This document shows positions 1-6,033 of a stretch of 6,389 nt of DNA, piece by piece. The stretch is from an uncultured Prevotella sp. (GTDB lineage: Bacteria > Bacteroidota > Bacteroidia > Bacteroidales > Bacteroidaceae). The DNA is taken from contig CALNBT010000026.1 of assembly GCA_937874345.1 (NCBI GenBank), positions 1 to 6,389 of the forward strand. Direction: 5' to 3'. A program made the translations under genes and the position numbers. Numbering within the stretch: the stretch's first letter is position 1; the number at the start of each line of letters is the position of its first letter. Under the pieces are notes generated by a model. It did not search any database. It was not told the DNA's origin and saw only the letters and a list, made by a program, of their open reading frames with translations.

Positions 1-437
1 TGTCGCTCAACATCCGTTTTGCCCATGAAAATCTCGCACTTCATGTTCATTAAAGCACAGACAGTAGCTGTGGCCACACCATGTTGCCCGGCACCGGTCT
101 CGGCAATGATACGGGTTTTACCCATTTTCTTTGCCAACAAAATCTGACCGATGGCATTATTGATTTTATGAGCACCGGTATGATTCAAGTCTTCCCGCTT
201 CAAATAAAGATGGCAACCATATTTCTCGCTCATACGTTTGGCTTCATATAGAGGTGTAGGTCTACCGACATAATCTTTCAATAATTGATGAAATTCATCT
301 TGAAATTCTTGACTTTCAAAAATGGGAAGGTAAGCTTCCTGAAGGTCATGTACACATTTGTATAATATCTCGGCGACATAAGCCCCACCATAACGGCCAA
401 AAAAACCGTTATTGTCAACATAAAAATTCTTCATCAT
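1..437 (-). CDS. trpB: Tryptophan synthase beta chain, 5' part (runs off the left edge)
   Basis: TrpB is the PLP-dependent subunit that condenses indole with serine to make tryptophan, in a complex with TrpA. I translated the minus strand by hand: 145 codons are present and the frame is still open at the window edge, so about 250 C-terminal residues of a normal ~395-residue protein lie outside. Landmarks are GRYGGAYVAE (residues 14-23), GRPTPLYEA (58-66), KREDLNHTGAHKINNA (80-95) with the PLP-binding lysine at 91, and AETGAGQHG (112-120) with the catalytic glutamate at 113. Their 22-residue spacing equals that of Lys87 and Glu109 in the Salmonella enzyme. The start is a double ATG (437 or 434). 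An in-frame ATG at 482 would add 15 residues, but these lie inside a hairpin and do not resemble a TrpB N-terminus. trpB follows trpA by 105 nt, the reverse of the usual B-A order. Identification is certain; the exact start is not. Confidence 0.97.
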   Translation of the reverse strand, partial: MMKNFYVDNNGFFGRYGGAYVAEILYKCVHDLQEAYLPIFESQEFQDEFHQLLKDYVGRPTPLYEAKRMSEKYGCHLYLKREDLNHTGAHKINNAIGQILLAKKMGKTRIIAETGAGQHGVATATVCALMNMKCEIFMGKTDVER

Positions 438-454
438 GTTATGGTTTGTTATAG

Positions 455-495
455 CTGACGAGTGGCAACGCTCATAATTCATGCCACAACGTCAG
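455..495 (-). other. Large hairpin between trpA and trpB
   Basis: CTGACG (455-460) pairs with CGTCAG (490-495), and GTGGCA (462-467) pairs with TGCCAC (482-487). This gives two perfect 6-bp helices separated by a 1x2 internal loop and closed by a 14-nt loop. In the trp mRNA it lies about 20 nt upstream of the trpB start and has no U-tract after it, so it is not an intrinsic terminator. It could be an mRNA stabiliser or processing site, could affect trpB translation, or could be the scar of a rearrangement. The pairing is seen directly; the function is unknown. Confidence 0.6.
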
Positions 496-509
496 GATAT
501 ATTGTTTCT

Positions 510-528
510 TCCAGATATACAATCTGGA
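510..528 (-). other. Small inverted repeat just after trpA
   Basis: TCCAGAT (510-516) and ATCTGGA (522-528) are a perfect 7-bp inverted repeat with a 5-nt loop, 14 nt past the trpA stop codon. No U-tract follows on the minus strand, so termination is unlikely. With the larger hairpin at 455-495 it makes the trpA-trpB gap the only structured junction between coding genes of this operon. It may be no more than a weak hairpin. Confidence 0.4.
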
Positions 529-542
529 TAATATTGGATGAT

Positions 543-1319
543 TTATTGCTGTAACGCCTCTTTCAATTGAGCGACAGATTCAACAGGATTACCTGTTTTA
601 TTAAGCAAGCCAACGAACTTGCTTCCAATGATTGCTCCTGAAGCATATTTCTGTGCATTCTCAAGGGTCTGCTTGTTACTGATTCCAAACCCGATCATCC
701 GTGGATTTTTCAGCTTCATATCATCAATCCGCTTGAAATATTCCAACTTTTGTTCATTAAAATCCTTTTGAGCTCCTGTCACTCCTGCAGATGAAACCAT
801 ATAGACAAAACCGTCTGTATGTTCGTCTATCATGCGGATTCTTTCTTCAGATGTCTCGGGAGTAATCATCATGATCACACGCAAATCATATCGGTCGGCA
901 ATGGGTTTGACATCCCTAAGGTAATCATCGAAGGGCAAATCAGGAAAGATGAATCCAGAAACGCCACTGTCAACACAACTTTTGCAAAAGGCTTCCACGC
1001 CATAATGCATCATGACGTTCAGATAGCCCATTAACAAGTATGGTATCTTGATCTGATCTTTCACTTCTTTGAGCTGTGCAAACAAGGTTTTCAGCGACAT
1101 GCCATTTCTCAATGCGATGGTACTGGCAGTTTGAATAACTGGTCCGTCGGCGATGGGGTCGCTGAAGGGAACACCTACTTCAACCATATCTATTCCGCCA
1201 TCTTGCATGGCTTTCAACACAGACCCTGTGCTATTCAGTGTAGGACTACCTGCACAAAAATATAAAGACAGTAACTTTCTGTCTTGATTATTTTCAAATA
1301 GTTGATTAATTTTATTCAT
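543..1319 (-). CDS. trpA: Tryptophan synthase alpha chain
   Basis: TrpA is a TIM-barrel enzyme that cleaves indole-3-glycerol phosphate to indole and glyceraldehyde 3-phosphate and channels indole to TrpB. The 258-residue product is close to the usual ~265. The catalytic pair is visible: Glu47 in MVEVGVPFSD and Asp58 in DPIADGP, with the same 11-residue spacing as E. coli Glu49 and Asp60. Other family signatures are PDLPFDD (126-132), SSAGVTGA (176-183), GFGIS (210-214) and the phosphate-binding GAIIGSKFV (228-236). The ATG at 1319 overlaps the end of trpF by 8 nt, implying translational coupling, and the protein starts directly in the barrel, so no other start is needed. No truncation or missing key residue is seen. 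It is expected to be controlled by the upstream trp attenuator. Confidence 0.98.
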   Translation of the reverse strand: MNKINQLFENNQDRKLLSLYFCAGSPTLNSTGSVLKAMQDGGIDMVEVGVPFSDPIADGPVIQTASTIALRNGMSLKTLFAQLKEVKDQIKIPYLLMGYLNVMMHYGVEAFCKSCVDSGVSGFIFPDLPFDDYLRDVKPIADRYDLRVIMMITPETSEERIRMIDEHTDGFVYMVSSAGVTGAQKDFNEQKLEYFKRIDDMKLKNPRMIGFGISNKQTLENAQKYASGAIIGSKFVGLLNKTGNPVESVAQLKEALQQ

Positions 1320-2013
1320 AGAAGTTACGAATTTCTGTAATAAATGTTTTTAGTTTTACGATGTCTTTTACACCTGGAGCCGTTTCAAAACGACTGTTCA
1401 CGTCGATTCCGGCAAACAGAGGATGCTTGATTTGTCTAATGAGGTCTACTTCATCCGGACCAATTCCTCCACTTAAGATAAAAGGAGTGTGTCCAGTATA
1501 GGCATCTAGTAATTTCCAATCAAAGCGTTTTCCTGAGCCACCTTTAACTTCTGTAGATGTATCAAAGAGCAAGTAATCGGCTAAATGTTCAAAATCATAA
1601 CACTGCGCGAAACTTTTAGCAGATGATACCGAAATGGTCTTGATCACTTTGATCTTGGGTTGAATGTCCGGACGAAGGGTTCTGAGTAGATTTTCTATCA
1701 TCACCGGACTCTCATCACCATGCAGCTGTACAAAATCTAGTTGATAGTTATAGACCCTGGTTACAATATTCTGTGGCATGTCATCAACAAAAACGCCAAC
1801 CCGTTTAACCCGTTTGGATGCAACAGTGTTTTGATTGACATTTGTTGCTAAGCGTTCTTCACTATAATCCGGAAGAATTCCTGCCATGCTGTTAATCATG
1901 TGTACATATCGAGGAGACTTTGGATAAAAAATAAAACCCATCATATCAATATCCAACTCGTTCACTTCGCGAATATTTTGGGCATCGCGCATACCACAAA
2001 CTTTGATGATCAT
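1312..2013 (-). CDS. trpF: Phosphoribosylanthranilate isomerase
   Basis: TrpF carries out the Amadori rearrangement of N-(5'-phosphoribosyl)anthranilate to CdRP, the step between TrpD and TrpC. The N-terminal IKVCGMRD carries the catalytic base Cys6, and LLFDTS carries the catalytic acid Asp151. Also present are GFIFYPKSPRYV (26-37), QLHGDE (96-101), GGSGKRFDW (158-166), ILSGGIGPDEV (179-189) and GIDVNSRFETAPGVKD (202-217). The last motif usually reads NSGxE, so Arg-Phe at this place is a small departure. At 233 residues it is longer than the usual ~205. The excess seems to sit at about residues 42-68, between the SPRYV motif and the KRVGVF strand, and looks like an enlarged loop. The start codon overlaps the trpC stop by 4 nt (ATGA). 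It is a stand-alone TrpF, not fused to TrpC as in E. coli. Confidence 0.97.
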   Translation of the reverse strand: MIIKVCGMRDAQNIREVNELDIDMMGFIFYPKSPRYVHMINSMAGILPDYSEERLATNVNQNTVASKRVKRVGVFVDDMPQNIVTRVYNYQLDFVQLHGDESPVMIENLLRTLRPDIQPKIKVIKTISVSSAKSFAQCYDFEHLADYLLFDTSTEVKGGSGKRFDWKLLDAYTGHTPFILSGGIGPDEVDLIRQIKHPLFAGIDVNSRFETAPGVKDIVKLKTFITEIRNFYE

Positions 2014-2798
2014 AGTTGTTTGATTAATTCACTTAAGGCTTTTCCTGGATTATCTGTCTTCATGAATGCCTCACCCATCAAAAAGCCATTGAAGCCATTC
2101 TCACGCAACAGCTTGATGGTTTGTGCTTCAAAGATACCACTTTCACTCACCTTGCAACCGTCTTCAGGTAACTTTTCAGCTAGACGAAAAGAGTTCTGTA
2201 CATCAGTATGAAAAGATCCAAGGTCACGATTGTTGATACCATAAAGGTCAGGTTCTAGTTCAGCATATGCTAACTCCTGCTCATGATGCATTTCCAACAA
2301 AACCTCTAATCCCAATTCATGCGCAGTTTTCATCAACATCTTGCATTCGGATCTTTTGATAATAGCTGCGATGAGAAGTATTACGGATGCTCCTGCCAAA
2401 CGAGCTTGAAACAGTTGATACTCATCAATGACAAAATTCTTATAAAGGATTGGAATAGTAACGCCAGCGTGTCGTGCCATTTTGATAAACTCATCACGAC
2501 CTCCAAAGAAATAGTCATCTGTCAGAATACTGAGGCCTGTCGCTCCAGCTTCTTGGTAGCTGATCGGAACGACATCAGCTTGAGCCGCTTCATTGATCCA
2601 TCCTTTGGATGGAGAACGACGTTTAAACTCACTGATGATGCCTGATGCTGATTTTAACAACGACTGTCGCATGGATGGCAAGGTTTCATCGGACAACTTT
2701 TCTACCTGTGCATATAGTTTATGCGCAGGAACTATCGATTTAAATTCGGCAACCTCCTCCTTCTTATGCGCTACGATATCAAATAAAATATCCTTCAT
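2010..2798 (-). CDS. trpC: Indole-3-glycerol phosphate synthase
   Basis: TrpC closes the indole ring, converting CdRP to indole-3-glycerol phosphate with loss of CO2 and water. The 262-residue protein is a normal-length single-domain enzyme. Signatures in order are ISEFKRRSPSKGWI (55-68) with Glu57 and Lys59, LTDDYFFGG (92-100), ILYKNFVIDEYQ (117-128) with the catalytic Lys120, VLLEMH (166-171) with Glu169, YGINNRDL (186-193), VSESGI (217-222) and GFLMGEAFMK near the C-terminus. These match the known active-site residues of the family (Glu51, Lys53, Lys110, Glu159, Asn180 and Ser211 in Sulfolobus). The ATG shares one base with the trpD stop (TAATG), and the stop overlaps trpF by 4 nt, so translation is probably coupled on both sides. 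Nothing is missing. Confidence 0.98.
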   Translation of the reverse strand: MKDILFDIVAHKKEEVAEFKSIVPAHKLYAQVEKLSDETLPSMRQSLLKSASGIISEFKRRSPSKGWINEAAQADVVPISYQEAGATGLSILTDDYFFGGRDEFIKMARHAGVTIPILYKNFVIDEYQLFQARLAGASVILLIAAIIKRSECKMLMKTAHELGLEVLLEMHHEQELAYAELEPDLYGINNRDLGSFHTDVQNSFRLAEKLPEDGCKVSESGIFEAQTIKLLRENGFNGFLMGEAFMKTDNPGKALSELIKQL

Positions 2799-3802
2799 TA
2801 CGAATTGATCTCTACAAATTTCTTAAATGTTGACAATGCTTTTCCACTCTCCAATGATTCACGTGCTTTAGCAATACAGTCCTGGATATCCACCCTACCT
2901 TGCTCCATCACCTGAATAGCAAAAGCTGCATTGGCTAAAACGATGTTCTTTTGTGCTGGGAGTGCGCAATTCTCTAATACAGCATCGAAGATATGAACCG
3001 CCTCTTCTTCTGTAGCACCTGCAACCAATTCCTCGGGTAATGCTTTTTCAAAACCTAATTCTGCAGGTGAAAATATTTTTTCATACTCATTGGTCGTTAC
3101 TTTGAAATCACCGGTCAATGATATTTCATCATAGCCATCAATACTATTCACAATGCCATAATCGATACCAATCTTCTGATATACCTGATTGTATAACCGC
3201 ATCTGATCCAAATTTGCCACGCCTAAGAGTTGCGCCTTAGGTTGGGAAGGATTGATGATGGGGCCAAGCAGGTTGAATACTGTAGGGAACTGAAGTGCTT
3301 TCCTGATTCCTCCAACAAACTTCATCGCAGTGGCAAAAAGCTGGGCATGCAGATAAACAATTCCGCACTCGTTCATACTTTTGTTCAACAAATCGATATC
3401 CGATGTAAACTTTACACCATGTCCTACGATAACATTTGATGCCCCGCTAACCGATGTTGCGGCATAATTTCCATGCTTGGCTACTTGATATCCTGCTCCT
3501 GCAATCACAAAACATGCTGTTGTAGAGATATTGAAGGTGTTTTTTCGGTCCCCTCCTGTTCCAACAACGTCAATATAACGGTCAGAATCTAGAATTGCGG
3601 GTGCACCAGTCTCCAATATACCATCACGAAAACCAAGCAGTTCGTCAACGGTAACGCCACGCATCTGTAATCCTGTCAGCAAGGCTGTGATCTGTTCCTC
3701 CGGATATTCCTTCTGTGTAATCCCAATTAATATTTGCTTCGTCTCTTCACGTGTCAGCAACTCGTGACTCAACAAACGGTCTAAAACTGATTTCATTGTC
3801 AT
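2798..3802 (-). CDS. trpD: Anthranilate phosphoribosyltransferase
   Basis: TrpD transfers phosphoribosyl from PRPP to anthranilate. From the ATG at 3802 the protein has 334 residues, the normal family size. It shows the PRPP-binding VGTGGD (80-85), KHGN (109-112), the SVSGASN segment (117-123), GIRKAL with Arg167, FNLLGPIINP (176-185), and the metal-binding Asp225-Glu226 in GYDEIS. I chose the start because AAAGGA (3811-3816) lies 8 nt upstream and because the helical N-terminal domain (KSVLDRLLSHELLTREE) begins at once; an ATG two codons later (3796) is also possible. The open frame continues 40 codons upstream to a TTG at 3922, but that stretch is Lys/Asn-rich, resembles no TrpD and has no ATG, so I excluded it. 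It is the first enzyme gene after the trp attenuator. No glutamine amidotransferase (TrpG) domain is fused to it. Confidence 0.97.
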   Translation of the reverse strand: MTMKSVLDRLLSHELLTREETKQILIGITQKEYPEEQITALLTGLQMRGVTVDELLGFRDGILETGAPAILDSDRYIDVVGTGGDRKNTFNISTTACFVIAGAGYQVAKHGNYAATSVSGASNVIVGHGVKFTSDIDLLNKSMNECGIVYLHAQLFATAMKFVGGIRKALQFPTVFNLLGPIINPSQPKAQLLGVANLDQMRLYNQVYQKIGIDYGIVNSIDGYDEISLTGDFKVTTNEYEKIFSPAELGFEKALPEELVAGATEEEAVHIFDAVLENCALPAQKNIVLANAAFAIQVMEQGRVDIQDCIAKARESLESGKALSTFKKFVEINS

Positions 3803-3810
3803 AATTTTAT

Positions 3811-3816
3811 TCCTTT
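3811..3816 (-). promoter_or_regulatory. Ribosome binding site deciding the trpD start
   Basis: AAAGGA on the minus strand, 8 nt before the ATG at 3802, is a clear Shine-Dalgarno-like sequence in a sequence where such sites are rare. It favours the 334-residue TrpD over a 374-residue version starting at a TTG. Confidence 0.6.
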
Positions 3817-3966
3817 CATTTTTTTTATGATCATCAACCTTGAGCAGTAATGTACATTCCGGATATGTTGATTCTGCATTTGTGTTCAATGATCGTTTAT
3901 TAGTTGATTTGTCAAATTTCAAATTATCGTCCTTGTTCTTATCTAACAGTTTTCATGACAACAGTC

Positions 3967-4006
3967 AAAAAAAGAAAAAAGGCCTGTCGTAAGAACGACA
4001 GGCCTT
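3967..4006 (-). terminator. Intrinsic terminator of the trp leader (attenuator hairpin)
   Basis: On the minus strand AAGGCCTGTCGT (4006-3995) and ACGACAGGCCTT (3990-3979) form a perfect 12-bp stem with a TCTT loop (3994-3991). A run of six T, one C and seven T follows directly (3980-3967). Only the minus strand has the T-run, so the terminator acts on transcripts heading for trpD. It lies between the leader peptide stop and trpD, so without relief the trp genes would not be transcribed. This is the expected place for the attenuator (the 3:4 hairpin) of a trp operon. Confidence 0.93.
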
Positions 4007-4076
4007 GATGATATGACAGTTAAAATACACACATGGCTTCGTAACTCACGATATTTGAAATCTTGAGAAACGCCAC
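3995..4076 (-). promoter_or_regulatory. Competing leader RNA structures (possible 1:2 stem and antiterminator)
   Basis: The segment ACGAAGCCAT (4042-4033), just after the leader stop codon, can pair in two exclusive ways. With the Trp-codon region (4076-4068) it forms 8 pairs with one bulged G and two G-U wobbles, a 1:2 type stem. With the 5' arm of the terminator (4004-3995) it forms about 8 pairs with two single-base bulges, an antiterminator. A ribosome stalled on the Trp codons would block the first and allow the second; one at the stop codon (4048-4046) would cover the segment and leave the terminator free. The pairings were found by eye and are weaker than the terminator stem, so the exact antiterminator is inference. 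Confidence 0.5.
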
Positions 4077-4105
4077 CACCATGATGTAGATACTAACTTT
4101 GACAT
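4046..4105 (-). CDS. trpL: trp leader peptide with three consecutive Trp codons
   Basis: The ORF encodes MSKLVSTSWWWRFSRFQIS, 19 residues ending in TGA, with three TGG codons in a row at 4081-4073. It begins about 28 nt after the promoter -7 box and ends 40 nt before the terminator stem. Tandem Trp codons in a tiny ORF placed between a promoter and a terminator ahead of trp genes are the hallmark of ribosome-mediated attenuation: scarce charged tRNA-Trp stalls the ribosome and prevents termination. The peptide itself probably has no function. There is no Shine-Dalgarno sequence, but the region before the ATG is A/T-rich, as usual in Bacteroidota. The call rests on context and codon content, not on homology. 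Confidence 0.88.
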   Translation of the reverse strand: MSKLVSTSWWWRFSRFQIS

Positions 4106-4132
4106 TTTTAATTATTGAATTATTTTCTGTTG

Positions 4133-4163
4133 CAAATATACATTTATTTTTATTTCCTGCAAA
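4133..4163 (-). promoter_or_regulatory. Bacteroidota-type promoter of the trp operon
   Basis: On the minus strand a TTTG (4163-4160) is followed after exactly 19 nt by TATATTTG (4140-4133), matching the Bacteroidota primary-sigma pattern TTTG-N19-TAnnTTTG. Transcription should start near 4127, giving a 5' leader of about 20 nt before the trpL ATG. No other -7 box was seen between here and trpD, so this is the likely only promoter in view for trpD-C-F-A-B. Confidence 0.8.
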
Positions 4164-4375
4164 AAACTTTGTTATTTTTCCCTTAAAATAATTTTTTTTT
4201 CATCAAAATGTAACATCACTTTTCCATCTTCACATGATATTACCTTATTATAATAGATATAAATTTATTCATATTGTTTTTCTTAGATCTCTTTCGAAAA
4301 ATAATTCTTCAGACCATGTAATAAAAAGTTATAGGTAACGTTTTGATAATAAAGATCTGTAAAAAGGAATTGCCT
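4164..4375. other. A/T-rich divergent intergenic region
   Basis: This lies between the minus-strand trp promoter and the plus-strand small ORF upstream of rpe. It is very A/T-rich with homopolymer tracts (for example nine T at 4192-4200). I found no ORF, hairpin terminator or exact TAnnTTTG box on the plus strand. The nearest candidates are degenerate (ACGTTTTG at 4338-4345 and TAAATTTA near 4259), so the plus-strand promoter for rpe is not located with confidence. Confidence 0.5.
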
Positions 4376-4501
4376 ATGAAATATTTTACTCCAGAAGAAT
4401 TGAAGCCCGCTGAAGCTACCCTCAATTTTATCAGACAGTTTGCACATACCTATCGGGTAGTCATCCTAAAAGACAGAAAGTCAACTTGCTGTCTCAACTA
4501 A
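4376..4501 (+). CDS. Small conserved-looking hypothetical protein (41 aa) upstream of rpe
   Basis: The ATG at 4376 is preceded by AAGGA (4364-4368) at a 7-nt spacing, one of the best ribosome binding sites in the window, and the frame runs 41 codons to TAA. The product begins MKYFTPEELKPAEATLNF, continues through IRQFAHTYRVV and ends CCLN. It has no signal peptide or membrane segment and looks like a compact, helix-prone, basic protein. From memory, tiny proteins of the form M-K-x-F-T-P-E-E-L-K-x-(S/A) ... I-R-Q-x-A-x-T-Y-R-V ... C-L-N recur in Bacteroidales genomes, but I cannot verify this here. The gap to rpe is only 24 nt, so the two are probably co-transcribed. The function is unknown. 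Confidence 0.75.
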   Translation: MKYFTPEELKPAEATLNFIRQFAHTYRVVILKDRKSTCCLN

Positions 4502-4525
4502 CCATCATCCATTTTTAAATTCAAT

Positions 4526-5188
4526 ATGAACACACTTGTTTCCCCCTCATTGCTGTCGGCAGATTTTACAAATCTCCAATCTGATATCGAAATGATTAAT
4601 CAGAGCGAGGCAGACTGGCTGCATATGGACGTCATGGATGGGGTCTTTGTGCCAAACATTTCTTATGGTTTTCCCATCATCAGCGCAGTATCGAAGATTT
4701 GTAAGAAGCCTCTCGACGTACACCTCATGATCGTTCAACCTGAACGGTATATCCAACAAACGGCAGACAGTGGTGCCATGCTGATGTGCGTTCACTATGA
4801 GGCATGTACCCACCTACATAGAACCATCCAGCAAATTCATGATACAGGAATGAAAGCTGGAGTTGCGCTAAACCCATCAACCCCCGTTCATTTACTGGAA
4901 GATATTATCTGTGATACCGATTTGGTTCTGCTTATGAGTGTCAATCCCGGCTTCGGAGGTCAAAGCTTCATCGAAAATACGATTTCGAAAGTTATCAAAC
5001 TACGTAAACTCATCACTGATTCTGGATCAAAGGCTTTGATTGAAGTAGACGGGGGCGTTCAAAACGAAACCGCACCTCGCTTGGTTGATGCAGGAGCAGA
5101 TGTGTTGGTCAGTGGAAGCTATGTTTTCAAGTCTAGTGATCCAAAGGAAACGATACGCTCATTAAAAGGAGTATCAACAAAACGCTAA
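4526..5188 (+). CDS. rpe: Ribulose-phosphate 3-epimerase
   Basis: Rpe interconverts ribulose 5-phosphate and xylulose 5-phosphate in the non-oxidative pentose phosphate pathway; it is a metal-dependent cytosolic TIM-barrel enzyme. The 220-residue length is typical. Family signatures in order are VSPSLLSADFTNL (5-17), WLHMDVMDGVFVPNISYG (31-48), PLDVHLMI (62-69), GVALNPSTP (112-120), LLMSVNPGFGGQSF (135-148), IEVDGGV (172-178) and the phosphate-binding VSGSYVF (195-201). The metal ligands are visible as His33, Asp35, His66 and Asp175, the last also a catalytic acid/base. The ATG at 4526 starts directly before the first strand, and there is no strong Shine-Dalgarno sequence. It follows the 41-codon ORF by 24 nt and converges on the sigma factor gene with 20 nt between stop codons. 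It is divergent from the trp operon. Confidence 0.98.
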   Translation: MNTLVSPSLLSADFTNLQSDIEMINQSEADWLHMDVMDGVFVPNISYGFPIISAVSKICKKPLDVHLMIVQPERYIQQTADSGAMLMCVHYEACTHLHRTIQQIHDTGMKAGVALNPSTPVHLLEDIICDTDLVLLMSVNPGFGGQSFIENTISKVIKLRKLITDSGSKALIEVDGGVQNETAPRLVDAGADVLVSGSYVFKSSDPKETIRSLKGVSTKR

Positions 5189-5208
5189 GCGCTTTTCTAC
5201 GCAAAGAA

Positions 5209-5805
5209 TTATACCATTTGCAACTGAATTTGATGTTCGTTAGCCATTCGACGAAGGTTCATGATGGCATAACGCATACGTCCCAATGCCGTATTGATAC
5301 TAACATTAGTCGATTCTGCAATTTCCTTAAATGACATTTGTTGGTAAAAACGCATATAGACAACTTCACGTTGTGGGGTTGGCAACAGATTCATCATTTT
5401 CTTGACGTCACACAGAATTTGGTCGTTGACGAATTTGCTTTCAATATTCATATCTAGAAAATCAGAACTGGAAATATTAGACAAGTCGTTTTCTTTTCCT
5501 GCCTCAACGATTTTATCTGATTTCTGGCCTCTGTACAAGTCCATAATGACATTGTGTGCGATACGCATCAGCCAAGCGCCAAACTTGCCACTCACGGTAT
5601 ATTTACCCTGTTGCATTTTGGTAATAGCCTTTACAAAAGTCTCTTGAAATAAATCGTCAGCTAAATTTTTGTCGCGTACGACAAAAAGGATATACGAATA
5701 AAGCTTGGATTGGTTACGTGATAATAACAAATCAAATGCCTGATTGCTCCCATTGACATAAGCTAGTGCCAACTCTTCATCGGTCAGCTCTTTCAATTCT
5801 TTCAT
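5209..5805 (-). CDS. ECF-type RNA polymerase sigma factor
   Basis: This 198-residue sigma-70 family protein has the two-domain ECF layout. Sigma region 2 spans about residues 20-95 and includes ADDLFQETFVK (49-59) and the DNA-melting and -10 recognition helix GAWLMRIAHNVIMDLYR (76-92). After a variable linker (95-135), region 4 (about 138-187) contains LLPTPQREVVYMRF and a helix-turn-helix, SFKEIAESTNVSINTALGRMR (about 158-178). No anti-sigma factor, FecR-like regulator or TonB-dependent transporter lies beside it in the window, so it is not the common polysaccharide- or iron-uptake ECF arrangement. In style it resembles a conserved Bacteroidales sigma factor I remember from other genomes, but I cannot assign a regulon. 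The ATG at 5805 fits the start of the conserved TDEELALAYVNG segment. A Bacteroidota-type promoter lies about 80 nt upstream. Confidence 0.95.
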   Translation of the reverse strand: MKELKELTDEELALAYVNGSNQAFDLLLSRNQSKLYSYILFVVRDKNLADDLFQETFVKAITKMQQGKYTVSGKFGAWLMRIAHNVIMDLYRGQKSDKIVEAGKENDLSNISSSDFLDMNIESKFVNDQILCDVKKMMNLLPTPQREVVYMRFYQQMSFKEIAESTNVSINTALGRMRYAIMNLRRMANEHQIQLQMV

Positions 5806-5882
5806 TTCTTAAAAATTAATTCTAAGTAAACGTGCGTCAATAGGCAATAAGTTTATTTATTAGTAATAGTATTTGAATTTGA

Positions 5883-5914
5883 CAAAGATACATTGATTAA
5901 ACCATTTAAACAAA
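5883..5914 (-). promoter_or_regulatory. Bacteroidota-type promoter of the sigma factor gene
   Basis: On the minus strand TTTG (5914-5911) is followed after 20 nt by TATCTTTG (5890-5883), a perfect TAnnTTTG box. Transcription would start near 5877, leaving a 5' untranslated region of about 70 nt before the ATG at 5805. The match to the primary-sigma consensus argues for housekeeping rather than autoregulated expression. Confidence 0.7.
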
Positions 5915-6033
5915 TTTTTAGCAATAAAAATCTGATAAGTCGAGAAAAAGAGTGTCAACCATCTATTTTAATAACATCGACGGACCAGCCTTTTGAATAA
6001 TATTTAGGTAAACTTTAAGCAAATATATCCTTC

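Noticed and set aside
819..1034. Plus-strand ORF opposite trpA, and similar ORFs opposite trpF, trpC, trpD, rpe and the sigma gene
   Set aside because: They lie wholly or almost wholly antisense to genes with clear family motifs, and their translations show no domain or ribosome binding site.
3803..3922. 40-residue N-terminal extension of TrpD from a TTG codon at 3922
   Set aside because: The stretch has no TrpD similarity, starts at a rare codon without a ribosome binding site, and the ATG at 3802 has AAAGGA at a good spacing and gives the family's normal length.
5179..5197. Possible bidirectional terminator between rpe and the sigma factor gene
   Set aside because: AAAACGC and GCGCTTTT around the rpe stop can form only three G-C pairs on a 3-nt loop plus A-T pairs past a bulge. 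This is too weak to call, although the 20-nt convergent gap makes some terminator likely.
6020..6027. Second TATATTTG box on the minus strand just after the 6034 terminator
   Set aside because: It matches the -7 consensus but has no TTG at 17-23 nt upstream, and no ORF follows before the better sigma-gene promoter at 5883-5914.
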